Below the pieces are notes generated by a model that did no database searches, was not told the DNA's origin, and was given only the letters and a program-made list of their open reading frames with translations. Below are positions 35,001-46,765 of a DNA stretch of 64,000 nucleotides, piece after piece. This DNA is from Antedon bifida (lineage: Eukaryota > Echinodermata > Crinoidea > Comatulida > Antedonidae). Within the stretch, counting starts at the first letter, position 1; every line of letters begins with the position of its first letter. Made by a program: the position numbers and the translations under genes. The stretch lies in NCBI GenBank assembly GCA_963402885.1, contig OY727094.1, forward strand, positions 14,696,501 to 14,760,500. The letters run 5' to 3'.

Positions 35001-38000
35001 TGTTTGTAGAACACTCAATTTTAATTTCTTTGATCATGTATAATACTGTATACAACAATTGAAAAAAATGTAATTGTTCAATCTATTGTTATTCATTTAT
35101 TGAGTAATGCAGGAAAAGAATGTTCATTTATTACTGTAGTTTTGTGTTAAATTGTCTATGGATAAGATGTGAGAAGCTAATTGATAAGTCTTAAAACTTT
35201 AAGATCTGTTCAGAGCAGAGGTATACATTTTTCACTATAAAGTAATCACAATATAGGAATTGAAAATAGTGTTTAAAAACTAATAAAAGTGAGCTTACAG
35301 TTGTTGGATCCAAAACTTTAGCTGGGGCATCAAGATCATCACAAAGGTTGAATACTACGCATACAACAGCAAAAGATACCATGAAGATCTATGAGATCAA
35401 TAAAACAGTGACATTCAATGAATGGTAAATATATCAAAATGCTTGATTATCAATAACATTTAAATTTAGAATTGTATAGGGTTTTTGTTTCATAGTGTTT
35501 TAATTTTTAGATTTAAAATATCATGTCTAAACATAGCTATTTTACCATAGTACTAGAATTCTTATGAATAACATTTAAAGTTTGTTTTGTTACTATATTA
35601 GTGTTGGCCTTTCCTAACTTTGTTAGTCTTATATAAGAGGAGGAAGACCTGTGCAGGCAGAACTAACTTGTTAGGCCTTTTCTCACAGAAATATATGTTG
35701 GGAATATATATAAACTAATACCATGCTGGTCTGACATTCTGTCGGAGTGGGTAATGCAGGCTTCGGGTAAAATATTCAATATATATATATATATTCCCTG
35801 CATTTTGCTTCCATGTCTGTGAGAAAAGGGCTTCATGTAATGAAATGTAACTACTTTACCCGCTGCATCACATGATAAATTGGTTGTCCTCCGAAATCCC
35901 AGATATTCATCACAAACTTGTCGCTAGTCACATTGTCATTACTTCCTTGTTTCTGAAACTCAATCTCTATTAATTCTTCTTCTCTTTTTGAAGGAATCTT
36001 TGTCTCGTCATCACTTCCATCTTTCTGAAATGTTTCTTGTTCTATATTTTTGGTTGTTTGTAATTTAAATAAATTAAAAATTGTAAAATATTGTATTAGT
36101 TGACAAATAAAATATCAATATCATGTTTCTGTATGTAATTTCTATAGGACTTTTTTAGGATAATTTATAGGATTCTGATTATTTTATAAATGGTAATTAA
36201 AATTAATAATTATTGTAGAAAAGTACATTGTCAGACAATTTAATTTTTAAAAATGAAAGTGAAAATAACGAAGGATCTACAGAATATCAACGTTTCTGAT
36301 GATTTCAGGTCCTGAGTTTGCTTTTCTAATGATTCTACTTGGCTTTTCGTTTCCTGATTGACAAGAAGACTTGTCATAGTGACTTTTCAATTGCCATATA
36401 TCTTGAAAGAAAACCTTGTCAATTATTAAGAGGAGAATTTGGCACATGCCTCTAAAGATGTTCCTCTTTCATTGAGTTTGTTTGAGAATAATAACAAATA
36501 TAGTTTCTGGTTAAAACATGAGCAGAAAATAGTAGGTCTAGTTATTTCGAGACGCAGAGGCCCATAGTTTTAAAAAACCAAAAATTGAAAGAGGCAAAGT
36601 ATATTTGTTTTGAATTATGGATCAAACATTCGAAGACACCAACTGTTTTAAAGTAAACTTCTATTCAATTTAACCACCTCTTCCATCTTTTTATTTTATA
36701 TGTTTTTTTTATTTATGACATGAATACAGAAAAAGTTTACATGATCGACAATAAAGCAGCTAGAATCATATTAAGGATTTATACTAGAAGAATAAATTAT
36801 TCTTGTCACGTATAAGATCCTTTTAAAACTAAAATAATATAGTTAACTAAGTAAACATATAAAGAAAAAGAGACAATAAATCAAATATCGAATAAATGAA
36901 AAAAAGTAATAAAAATAAATCGAATAGCCCAGGCCACAAGTCAGCCCATGTAAAATTCAGTGCTTAGTTTTGGTAGAGCAGACAGTGAAATGGTGTGAAA
37001 TGTAATAATAATACGCCCTGCACTTGAAATTCCTATTATCATTTTTTATTACCCTCGTCCATTTTGCTTTCTTCTGTTATAGTTGATTCTGCTGGATTTT
37101 CTTTTGACTGTTCTTCTATTCTGTCTTCTTTCACATGCTTCATGGGAGCATTTTCATAATTGCCAGAAGCCTGTTTTGTAGATGCTGTTGCATTTTGTTT
37201 TCCTTTCACTTGTTTCACCACTTCTCTAGCAATTGCTTTCTCATACATTTCAGAAGCTTTAAAAAAAGTGTAATTTGTTTTTGTATATTATTGTTGTGCT
37301 TGTACACTATGAATATGTTAATTATTTATTAAAATGTTAAAAAGGAAGAAACACACATTTAATTGATTCATTTGCCATGCCAGCTCAGGAGTCGCAAAAG
37401 CAGGAAACCCACTGTCGCCTAAAGGATGTGCGGCTCCCTAACAACAAACCAACAAATGCAATATAGTACAAAGCTTTCAAAACAAAAAATACATCACACA
37501 CATTTGAAAAATGAATATATCCATGATATTACAGAATAAATCCAGTTCTGTGTTATAAATAAATAATTTAGGTAAAAAGAAGCAAGTTATCAATTTATTT
37601 AAAATTTGTTTGAATTAAAGTAGTAATCAAGAAATTGTATGTAAAACAAATTATATGAATAACATCCATAAAACAAGACAATACAACTACATAATCAGAT
37701 TAAATAAATAAATATTAAACAAGAATCATACATAAAACAACAGAGGATTTAACATGGGATTTTTAAAGCAATAAAAGAGAAAAAAAATTACTTTTTAATC
37801 ACGGTGGATTGATTTGAATATTAGCCATTTGTATGAATTAATTTTCAAAGTTTTCAAGGGCCTTATCTATGTTATGTTCTATGATTGTCATCCAGTTTTA
37901 TTTTATTAATTTATTTTTATTTATTTAAATTTGTCTCCAAACTTATTTTGGCCTCCTTCTGCACTCTCGTATTTTTCTACTCTTGTAATTTTTTCCTTAG

Positions 38001-41000
38001 CTAAAAATTGTAAATGTGTGTGCAGAAAAGCAGTTTAGATTTAGTTTAAAATTTAGTTTCATCAAAGTTTTTGTAGTTTTTACTTGTTTTATATCTATGG
38101 TTATTAACATTTTCCTTTTGTTTACCATTACAAAATAAATAATAGAATAATCACTGATTATGCAATACACTGGCCTGGCTTACCCTTTTCTGTATTTGTG
38201 ACATGTATATGAAGGTTAATGTATTTTTTTAAATCTTGTAAAATCAGTTATTAGAGAGCTTTCGCTATCTCGATCGGGAACGAGCCGCCGAGAAAGTAAG
38301 GGTTTTTTGTGTATGACGTCATTAGTTTATGTGAAATTTTAATTAACTAATGCTCGTAGCCCAAGATACAGAAGCTGGTTCTCGTTCCCGATCCGAGATA
38401 GCGAAAGCTCTCTATTATATTTTATAAATAATGAGTTTACTGAAGCCAGAAAAATATGGGTTTGTCACAAAAGAAATATTTGCATACTTGTGTCAATAAA
38501 TGTTGGTTGGTTTTGACAGTATACTTGGAATTATATGTACTACAAACAATTTTTTTAACATCTATGAACCATTATTTCACGCATCTTAATACTTACATGT
38601 GTCTGGTAGTTCTTCTTTCAATGTTGTTTCATCGACATCATCTTGAGTGCACACCGTTGTTGTTGCTATAGCGTCAGTTATGTCATGATTTGGATTGAAA
38701 CTATAAAAGAAATGTTGATTATAAAATTAAATATCGAATGTCAAAAATGACAAGAAAAAATGCTTTCTTGGTAGAGAATACTGTATTTGTTTATACTACG
38801 TCATATTATATTAGTTAGGGCCACAAAATATGCTTTTTTTGTAGAAAAGGCAAAATTACATTAAATTGGTATTTATGAATTCTTGGTATCAATGTCCGAT
38901 GACTTAATGTGTTTTACACCCTTTCGTCAATCAATTTCACACTTCAGAAAAATGTTTGTATATTAATAGGAAATGTGGTAAAATGAGATGGTAATGAAAT
39001 GATATTTTTATATTTTCAGTGTTTGTAATGTTCACAATTCAGTTCATTAGTGGAAAAAACTCTGGTTTTCAGATGGAGGCACACACATATTTAGTGACAT
39101 GATCCTTTATTTTTCTGGCAGCTATTGAAGATGTTAAGTTGTTTATAATTTTGTAAAGTGTATCTTACATATAATGTAAATAATAATAACCTTTAAACAA
39201 TATTGTAACATGAAACTAAAAGAAAGTGCAAATACTTCTTTTGAGAAGTGTATTTTATTGTTACTTTATTTGAAAATCACTTTTAATTGTAATTGTATGT
39301 GTGTGCTATCTTTTAATTTGACTTGACAGTTTTAATAGATTTGCTTACCTTTTCTTTAGCAAAGCATTGATAGTAGAAGTTTTTCCTACTCCTTCAAGAC
39401 CTACAAAAATAACTCTGCCTTGTTTAACTTCAGTTTTCCCTTCTTTCAGAGCTTCATTGAATGCTCTAACTGCTTCTGGTCCTCGAGCCTGTATCTCCAC
39501 AGGAGTTAAGTCTTGAAAATAAAACTTATTACAATTAGTACACAATCAATGTAATTTACCAAATGGGGCATTCCACAGTATTTGGTCCGTGGGTTGAACA
39601 ATTGTATTTACTGATTTTGATATTACTCTTGGCCATTTCTCAAAGTAGAAGTTTATTAAATAACATTTTTTTTATTTTTCTGATATATAGTTTCTAAGTT
39701 ATTGAATATTAAATATGAAAAAAACATATTTCACGGACAGGACATTTTAAAATTCTATTTATTTCATAAACTATGCATCTTATTACTGTTTTATCAACAG
39801 ATATAATTACTTTATGTCTCAATAATACATAATTCAAGTATTTAATTAAAATGTTGTTGTTTATTAATTCCATACATGCATTTCAAATTCATAAATGTCC
39901 ATGACGTTTTAGGCGGTTTTTTTACATTTATTTTAATGATGCCAAAAATCTTGATATTTCATTTTCTCCTGAGGTCTATCATTAGATTATTAACACATTT
40001 TTTGAAAAATTTTATATTTTGATGAAAATATATTTCAAAAACATTTCAGGACATTTTTGTTACGGACGAGATATTCAGTATCATTTAAATCCTTATTATT
40101 TCACAAACCATGAATCTTTTGAACATTTTTTTGCCAGATATAGTTATTCTTTGTCCCTATTGTACATGGTAAAGCATTTTATAAGACATATTGTGTTTAT
40201 TAAATTTCCTATATGCATTTCAAAATTCATAATTGTCTCGTCCACGGCATTTTAATAGTAGTTTTGGGGTGTTTTTTACATTTCAGTTAAAAGTATTAAT
40301 ACCACAATTTAATATTTTTGTTTTCTACTTTTAAGAACTATATGTAATACATTATAAACAAATATTTTGAAACTATCATATTAAAACAAATATATTGATG
40401 ACATTTTTCGTCGGAACGGGACAGACATTTTTGTTACGGATGGGACATATCATTTAAAACATTTTTATTTCATGCATCTTGTTAACATTTTTTCCCATAA
40501 ATATACTATACTATTACTTTTTATTTTACAGTAAGCTCCAATTGTTCATAATTTTTTATTAAAATTAATTTCATACTTGCATTTAAAAATGCATAATTGT
40601 TAATTCTGAGACATTTTGATTACGTTTTTCCTCACTTTTCCTCAATTATTGAAGTAATGTCTAGAATCTAAGACCACAGCGTTGATATTCATTTTGTGTT
40701 ACTTTTTGGTAACTTTATAGAACAAAACTGTAATACAAGTTGCAAAATGGCATTGAAATCATTCACTAGAGCGTTAAAATTATAGATTAGGTTAAAAAAT
40801 ATCAAATTGCGTGCGATGCATGCAGGTATGCATGGCAGGCCTTTTAAATTATCAGAATCGACTTATTTATTTATATCGTTTAATAAAGACGAAACATTAT
40901 AGACCCTAGTATTTATTTTTACATATAATGCAGTTTGTGACCTTATTAGATCGTTAAAACGCATATGAATGCTATTAAATAAGTACAATACTCAAAGTGA

Positions 41001-44000
41001 ATTTGTAACACAATGTTGACTTACAGATTGCAGTAACAGAATATTCACTTTTTGAAAAAAAAATTAAAAAACATACTTTCTGTATTGCTTGATGGTCCAG
41101 CTTCACTTCTTGATTGTTCACTTCCTAATTTTAGTACAGTATTACAACATCCGTTTTGATGAATATAATATTATAAAGCCTTTTATCAATAATATAATTT
41201 GTTTCCCTAAAACCATTCTACTACAGACCTATATATCAAGTTATTTCTGCTATATTTATGAATGAGCTTATACTGCTTTACCTTTTAATGTTGTCAATGC
41301 CTCCACTTCTTTCGTCATCTTCATATCTGTAAGTAGTTTAATGAATTTGTCCATCTTCTCTCCTTCTGCAAGTGTGCCTTTCATTTCCAATTTTAAGATT
41401 AATAAAAACGGATCTGTGTCTTCGTTGACCTCCTTAATGCCTTTAAGGCGGCCAATAGTTACTATGTTCTCTGTATTCAATTGCTGACCAAACGCTATCA
41501 ATTTTCTTCGATGCTCTGAAAAATGTTTGAATGGAATGCATTTGAAGTTTGGTAATTTCACTATTTTCGCAATCACGTCTTGCACCCCCTGAAGTCCGCA
41601 TATATTAGTAGCTTCAATGAGGATACCAATGTCTGCCGGTTTGAGAAGTCCAGGACCCTTAAGTAAACTAATCAGATCATAGGGTATATTTTCATCCTCT
41701 ATTTTTTTCAAAGTAATGGTTGTATCACGATTCGTGAACTCGCTAAGTAACACTTTCAGCATGTCAATGTTTCCATGTTTCTTCCACCAGTCTGATACCT
41801 CTACAAGCAGTTCATTGTAATCATCCTCTTTCAATTCTAATAATAGTAATAATATGATTCATTAATGATAATAATAATATCATTACGTGTTAAAGAGTCA
41901 AAACTGTACCATATAATAATAATTTATTGATTTTATATTTATTCTGCTATTCTATTAAGGAATTTGACCTTATTGATTAAAAAGTATTTTAACAAAATAG
42001 GGAAAAGTGACAACCGACTAAACTACTATCAAAAGTTAAGACTGAAAGAGCAAAGAAATTCACCACCAATGTGGATGACCGAAAAACATGCGCATCATCC
42101 ACAGGTCGTAACTCTTCTAAGAGAGTTTAAAGCCTTAGAATTCTCCAGTTTCACTGACGCCAGTGTTTGAGTGCGGAGCTCAGTGCCATACCTTTGCTTA
42201 ACATGTCTGTGAAGTTGGTTACTAGTTCCTAGTTCCTTATTCAAATTCAATTAAAGGGACAGTCACAAATATATAAAAAAAAACAGATTTTAATATGTAA
42301 TAACTGTCTAATTGAGTTGTTATTGCATCAACTTGTTGTTGCAATACGGCGAATAAGTAACTGGCTTTTACGAACGTTATAACACTTAACCTACTTAATT
42401 TTTTCAGAATATTTTGGTATGAATCGATCACCCTTGACCTACTCTATCATTTGCCACCCCAGTTCCGCAAACTTTTTTGCGTCTACGTCCTCTACGGCGA
42501 ATAAGTAACTGGCTTTTACGAACGTTATAACACTTGACCTACTTAATTTTTACAAAATATTTTGGTATAAATCGATCACCCTTGACCTACTCTATCATTT
42601 GCCACCCCAGTTCCGCGAACTTGTTTGCGTCTACGCCCTCTACGGCGAATAAGTAACTGGCTTTTACGAACGTTATGATCTACTTAATTTTTTCAAAATA
42701 TTTAGGTATGGATCGATCACACTTAACCTACTTTATCATTTGCCACCCCAGTTCCGCGAACTTTTTTGCGTCTACGCCCTCTACGGTGAATAAGTAACTG
42801 GCTTTACGAACGTTATAACACTTGACCTACTTAATCTTTTCAAAATATTTTGATATGAATCGATCACCCTTGACCTACTCTACCATTTGCCACCCCAGTT
42901 CCGCGAACCTTTTTGCGTCTACGCCCTCTACGACGAATAAGTAACTGGCTTTTACGAACGTTATAACACTTGACCTACTTATTTTTTTCAGAATATTTTG
43001 GTATGAATCGATCACCCTTGACCTACTCTATCATTTGCAACCCCAGTTCCGCAAATTTTTTAAATCCTTTTTTTTATAGATTTGGAAACAATAGCCCTAT
43101 TGTGGGGCATTGAAATTGAAGAATATTCATACCTGACGATGTCATTTCGATGTAAGGTAAAGGTCCACCTAAACAAGTAAAATGAATGTGTATATCAAGC
43201 TTTTCAGTGCAGAATTACAGATTGGAAATAATGTAGGATATAAAGGACAAACATATAAATTACCTTTGGGACCAACATGTAGATATTTATAACAGAATTA
43301 GTAGCACACAAAATGGAAGACAGGATAAAATGCACAACTGAAACCATATTACATGAAGTACCGTACGCCTTGTGCTAGATAACAAACCTAACGCTGCGAG
43401 TCTGAACATACCCTGTACCAACAGTAGTTGAGATGAGCCGCTATTTGAATCAATCTACTTTTTTTTTATAAATCATATTTTTTAATTTGTTTGACTATAT
43501 GACTGACTACAAATACTACTAAAAAGTGATCATTAATTCTATTTTTAGAAGTTCATGCTTTTATTTGCAGCACAATGTGTTTTTTAACTTACCATTCAAA
43601 ATTGCAAGTATTTCTGTTTTCTTCTGTTCACCATCGTATTTATCGCACACATTTTCATTATAGATATCAGATGCACACTCTCCATTCTGACAATCAAAGT
43701 GTTTGTGATTTAAAATAACAATATTAGCAATTCTAGTTATAAGCATAAGTTCTGATAAATCCCTCAGCTACTCTTTTAAAAAAAAATTAAAATTCAGCTT
43801 AATTTCATAATTTGCAAGAACATACTAAACCAAAAGATAAGCCAAACTAAATAATACTAATATGTGAAATAACCCTGGCCATTAAAAAAAATCAAATTAT
43901 GACAGACTAAATAAATATATTTCATAATAGGCAAATTCTAGATATTTCAAAGGTCAATAACTTTACTTTTGTCAATATCTTAAAAAAATATGCCACTGGA

Positions 44001-46044
44001 CTAAATCTACTTCCACTCAGTGCGATTTTATGCATTAATATCACTAAACCCATTTGCCACGATATTTTTCCCAGGGTGTCGGACACGTTAATTCAAAGCA
44101 TGATGTGAAATCAGCTGAAATAAAATATTTATCATTATTTTCAAAAGCCATATAATAACCACACATGCCATTAGATCTAAACTAATTAAATAAATGCTCT
44201 GAAAGAATTTGAACAAAATAAATCATTTTTGGACTAAATCATGTAGCTTACTAATAGTCCAAAAGTAACCTGCAACTGAAATAAATGTTAATGATGAGCA
44301 ACTGAGAAGATAAATTTAATATCAAATGATATGTCAACAACTATAATTTAAAGAAATATAGAACAAATACTTATGTAGTTTCATTATTTATATTATATGT
44401 ATTTAATTATATAACATATACTTCAGTATACAGTTAAATATGAGACTAAAAGTAAAAATAATGGAAGCATGCTGTTTAAACAATTCAATTTAGATTTACA
44501 ATTTAACAATACAATGTGAATACTGTAATGGAAAAATAAAAAAGAAATGTTAATCACTATAAATATATACGATATTAATTTTAATATTTCTGTAATTAAT
44601 TCCATCAAACAAATATACAGGTACATGTGAGGAGGTGGATGGGCAATAGACTGCTCGAGGGTCAGACAAGAAGAAAATAGCTTGTAATATTTTCAATGAT
44701 AATTCTCCTGAGGACGATCAAAGCATATTGATCGAAACGTCGAGAAAATCAACAGTTTTTTTCAGAACTAATATACATGGTGTACCGCAAACTTTATATC
44801 AACAAACAATAATAAACCTTTTTGTTTCTATTTGTTATATTTTATATAACTTTTTAAAAAAAAGAATAGAACTAAACTTTATTATTAAAATAATTGCATT
44901 GCAGTACTTAATAACAAACTAACCTTATTTTTCTTGCTAATGTCCATACGTCCTTCCTTTATGAAGAACACAAAGGCATTTTTGTGCTCTTCATAAGTAA
45001 GGTTTTGTTGTGCAATTATATGCAGAGCGTTGTCTCCATTCTTGAAAAAAGTGAAAAAAAAACAAAGTGCACAAGCTGTACTAATACTGTGAATATTATA
45101 TTTTGATTGTACATACAACCCTTTAGTAAAAACTCTCCAATTTCATTTACGAAACATGGATGATTTATAAATAATATAATCAAAACCTACTGAATGTTTA
45201 CCATTACTTATCTATCATTTGATTGATTATATTGATTGATTATATTTACTGAATACAAAAAGAGCATATTTATTTAGCAAGATATCTGGAGAGAAAAAAC
45301 CTTTTCATTTAAAGGACATAGTTCTTTAGTGAAATTTCAATATACTTTGCAAATTGCAGACGATAAAAATGGTATACTTGGATATCAGTTATAATACTTT
45401 ATGTTTGATTCAGCTTAGAATTCATTATAATGCTATACAAAAGCTTCTTGTCAGCTTTTTAAACTATTTTACATCAAATCTTTTTGAATCAAAAGATAAA
45501 ATATTTGGTTTTATCTCAATATCTCTATGGTTTTATATACTTTTTGCTTTAAGATTCTATAAATAGGTTGGTGAATTTACAGTGGAATCAATAATACCTA
45601 CAATAATATCATGGCACTAGCCAGGTACAGATATAGGAAGTTTGCATAGAGTGTGGTACACAAATAGAATGCACTAATTTGAGGATAACAAATATAGGCC
45701 TAAAGAACATTTAACATTCAGGATTGAATGGTGGTAGCTGATCAACTTGGATAATAATATGGTAAAAAAAATCCAGATTATGCTGTCCTAGTGATGGAGC
45801 GAAATGGTGAGGGGGTAGGTGCAGCAAATAGTATAATCCTCTGAGTTTTGTGTAATACCGGCATACACTGTGATATTTGCAATACGATGCAATAATACAT
45901 GCATAATTATGTGAAATTACTAGATAGACTGTGTATACAACTTACTTTGTTTTGCTGGTTCACATTTGAACCAGCATCAACTAATGTCATACAGCATGCA
46001 GTTTGACCATTGGCTGCAGCCTCCAATAGTGGTGAATTTCCATC
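28470..46044 (-). CDS. Modular ANK / DED-DED / Roc-COR / DED-DED protein gene (21 exons, 5' end not seen)
   Basis: Exons on the minus strand: 45946-46044, 44924-45040, 43593-43686, 43133-43168, 41282-41836, 41077-41124, 39349-39511, 38597-38700, 37053-37256, 35860-36041, 35299-35388, 34808-34966, 34425-34670, 33816-34010, 33418-33582, 33053-33328, 32207-32302, 31629-31902, 30881-30961, 29486-29530 and 28470-29026. All 20 introns are GT-AG and phases join without a break, giving 1,261 codons and a stop. Order: ankyrin-like repeats (about residues 1-115), DED pair (116-300), linker, Roc (318-617), COR (618-911), tail (912-1061), linker, DED pair (1077-1261). Roc-COR proteins are GTP-controlled scaffolds; DEDs recruit caspase-8/FADD-type partners. 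I infer a cytoplasmic immune or death-signalling scaffold. The first visible exon starts in phase 0 after an acceptor, so more exons lie upstream. An alternative split into two genes at 41.3 kb is possible because the DED exon has a stop 12 bases past its donor. Confidence 0.8.
29740..30075 (+). mobile_element. LINE-like 3' end with ATT tail
   Basis: A short plus-strand frame ends near 29899 and is followed by T-rich sequence. The block finishes with aataaatgctgtgagagcag and cgcattattattattg. The layout suits a 5'-truncated non-LTR element. The family is not identified. Confidence 0.4.
30144..30190. repeat. Hairpin with 17-bp arms
   Basis: The sequence accatggagtaaagaat is followed by attcttaactccatggt after a short loop, with one mismatch. 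It is intronic, between the linker exon and exon 30881-30961. Confidence 0.55.
30305..30445. mobile_element. Degraded fragment of MITE family 2
   Basis: It shares ggcttagttttgta, cctagctggtaaaca and ttaattgtctttct with the MITE copies at 51595 and 61877. The ends are missing. Confidence 0.6.
30881..32302 (-). CDS. Post-COR tail exons with an internal Cys-motif duplication
   Basis: Exon 32207-32302 encodes 32 residues (ends PLPEACKK). Exon 31629-31902 encodes a Cys-containing segment in which KVRMCIPC plus SPN occurs twice, 20 residues apart, followed by HMHVISKFNKDYLPCDE and RKLFGDE. Exon 30881-30961 encodes a Pro/Ser linker (STSSNLPRQPPQVDRTDY). A metal-binding role for the paired CxxC-like motifs is possible, but the second repeat is CASS, not CxC, so this is uncertain. 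Confidence 0.7.
33053..34670 (-). CDS. COR domain exons (intact copy)
   Basis: Four phase-0 exons. 34425-34670 has IENSVPFKQ and IRTLPIKWLQVQQEI. 33816-34010 has VLLEYLHDIGMILYYPDD and FKTIITVIDHDD. 33418-33582 has MLDQGILKGGLLKHLWEKF and LMQKFGLVCEQ. 33053-33328 has FYVLSRLKPHASPPPG and SYLPDDLFQRAATKFIEKF. This is the classical COR order: LP-x2-W helix, hydrophobic hairpin block, W/GIL-lw block and beta-rich end. COR follows Roc in every known family member and mediates dimerisation. Confidence 0.85.
34808..39511 (-). CDS. Roc GTPase domain exons (intact copy)
   Basis: Exons 39349-39511, 38597-38700, 37053-37256, 35860-36041, 35299-35388 and 34808-34966. Visible motifs: P-loop GLEGVGKTS (about residue 354), a G2-region FNPNHDITDAI, the G3 motif WDFGGQP, the hydrophobic strand MVSFAVVCVVFNL and a G4-like LIGTH. 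The G4 Asp common in Roc (THxD) is replaced by Asn-Gly here. Exon 37053-37256 adds a charged, low-complexity insert (EDRIEEQSKENPAES) between G2 and G3. It is less conserved with module 2 than the surrounding exons and so is probably a loop. Confidence 0.85.
38252..38413. mobile_element. Short TIR element (MITE) of about 160 bp
   Basis: Left end agagagctttcgctatctcg and right end cgagatagcgaaagctctct are inverted repeats extending about 30 bases with one indel. It has no coding capacity and lies in the Roc intron between exons 37053-37256 and 38597-38700. Confidence 0.75.
39650..40640. repeat. Degenerate tandem repeat, unit about 350-380 bp
   Basis: Blocks of the form ggacattttt.ttacggac followed by ttcataaact(a/c)tg(c/a)atctt recur at about 39733, 40048 and 40425 with long AT-rich spacers between. 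It is intronic and no gene is seen. Confidence 0.5.
40690..40960. repeat. Duplicated intron segment plus MITE family 2 fragment
   Basis: The 40700-40770 sequence (actttttggtaactttatag, then acaagttgcaaaatggcatt) recurs beside the other linker exons at 29650 and 28065. From about 40790 a fragment related to the TTAA MITE follows (gcgtgcgatgcatgc, cagaatcgacttattt). Confidence 0.55.
41282..41836 (-). CDS. First tandem death-effector-like domain exon
   Basis: One 555-nt exon encodes 185 residues with two helical domains. The first contains LISLLKGPGLLKPADIGILI. The second begins SEHRRKLIAFGQQLNTENI and ends with FIKLLTDMKMTKEVEAL. Helix spacing, the terminal L-x2-A/L-D-x2-L/F pattern and the side-by-side arrangement resemble tandem DEDs of FADD/caspase-8/c-FLIP type. 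It is homologous along its length to exon 28470-29026. The donor AAAAG|GTAAAG leads in phase to the linker exon; reading through instead gives a stop at 41268. CARD or another death-fold member cannot be excluded by eye. Confidence 0.65.
42197..43055 (+). mobile_element. Truncated copy of the composite element with five satellite units
   Basis: It starts with acatgtctgtgaagttggtt and aaagggacagtcacaaatat, as at 12448. It then enters an array of about five ~147-bp units (tacggcgaataagtaactgg near 42347, 42495, 42641, 42784 and 42930). No inverted right end is present. It lies in the intron upstream of the first DED exon. Confidence 0.8.
43133..46044 (-). CDS. Ankyrin-repeat exons of the Roc-COR gene
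   Basis: Exon 45946-46044 is exactly 99 nt and encodes one 33-residue repeat (DGNSPLLEAAANGQTACC...LVDAGSNVNQQNK). Exon 44924-45040 encodes a 39-residue repeat (NGDNALHIIAQQ...KEGRMDISKKNK). Exon 43593-43686 encodes a terminal, weaker repeat (NGECASDIYNE). One-repeat-per-exon, phase-0 structure is usual for ankyrin genes. Exon 43133-43168 is a short linker (GGPLPYIEMTSS). Ankyrin repeats mediate protein contacts. The number of upstream repeats is unknown, because a LINE and then other sequence follow to the right. Confidence 0.8.
44640..44830 (+). mobile_element. Penelope-like 3' end with hammerhead-like stem-loop
   Basis: The segment 44708-44741 reads ctgaggacgatcaaagcata then ttgatcgaaacgtc. 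It gives CTGANGA, a six-pair stem (gatcaa/ttgatc), then GAAA. That arrangement matches the 11564-11816 arms. It is followed by a short tail. No coding part is present. Confidence 0.5.
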
Positions 46045-46765
46045 CTAAAAAAATAGATTATAATATGTCATACAACAAACCTCTTTAGCAATGCACAGTA
46101 GAAGCATGACCATTAATAATTGTGGTATATTTAAAAATATTTTTTAATATATATTGTTAGATTATTTAATTTAATCATGATCATAATAAAAAGTTTACCC
46201 AGTGAAGATATACATTATTGAATATTTTGAATGTTAAATGTTCTTTAGGCCTATATTTATTATTTTTTCAAAAATAAACATATTTTAATGTTTATTGTGC
46301 AAACATGATATTTTTCATCGCTATTTAGTATTATATTGTAACTATCTATATATTTTGGTATTAATATGTTATAAGTAATATAAATAATCAAAACACATAT
46401 GACCATTGTAAAACTTTTGATGAAGTGTTATAAATTGCACTAAATGAATCAATGGTTAAAATGTCTAAAATGGCATTTCAACTAAGTATTAAATAGGCTG
46501 TGTACATCATAAGTTAACAGTTTTTAGTCTCATTGAGCTTTATGATAACTTTTTTTGAAGATATAATTTGTCGATCATCCTAGGCCAAACAAGGGAATAC
46601 AAGCTACTAAGTGGAGCACATTCCAGCCCTTTGACCAAGTTGTCTAGGCCCAAGCTACTCGAATAAACAACTAGTGCACTGATACTTCCTGTGCTGTTAT
46701 TCTATTGTTCTTAAACAAAAGAACTTAATTTGCCCACCAAACAAATATTCTGGATATCTTGAATA

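Noticed and set aside
28470..46044. Interpretation as an NLR (NACHT/NB-ARC) receptor
   Set aside because: The GTPase has WDFGGQP and is followed by COR blocks. No NACHT Walker B or winged-helix features were seen.
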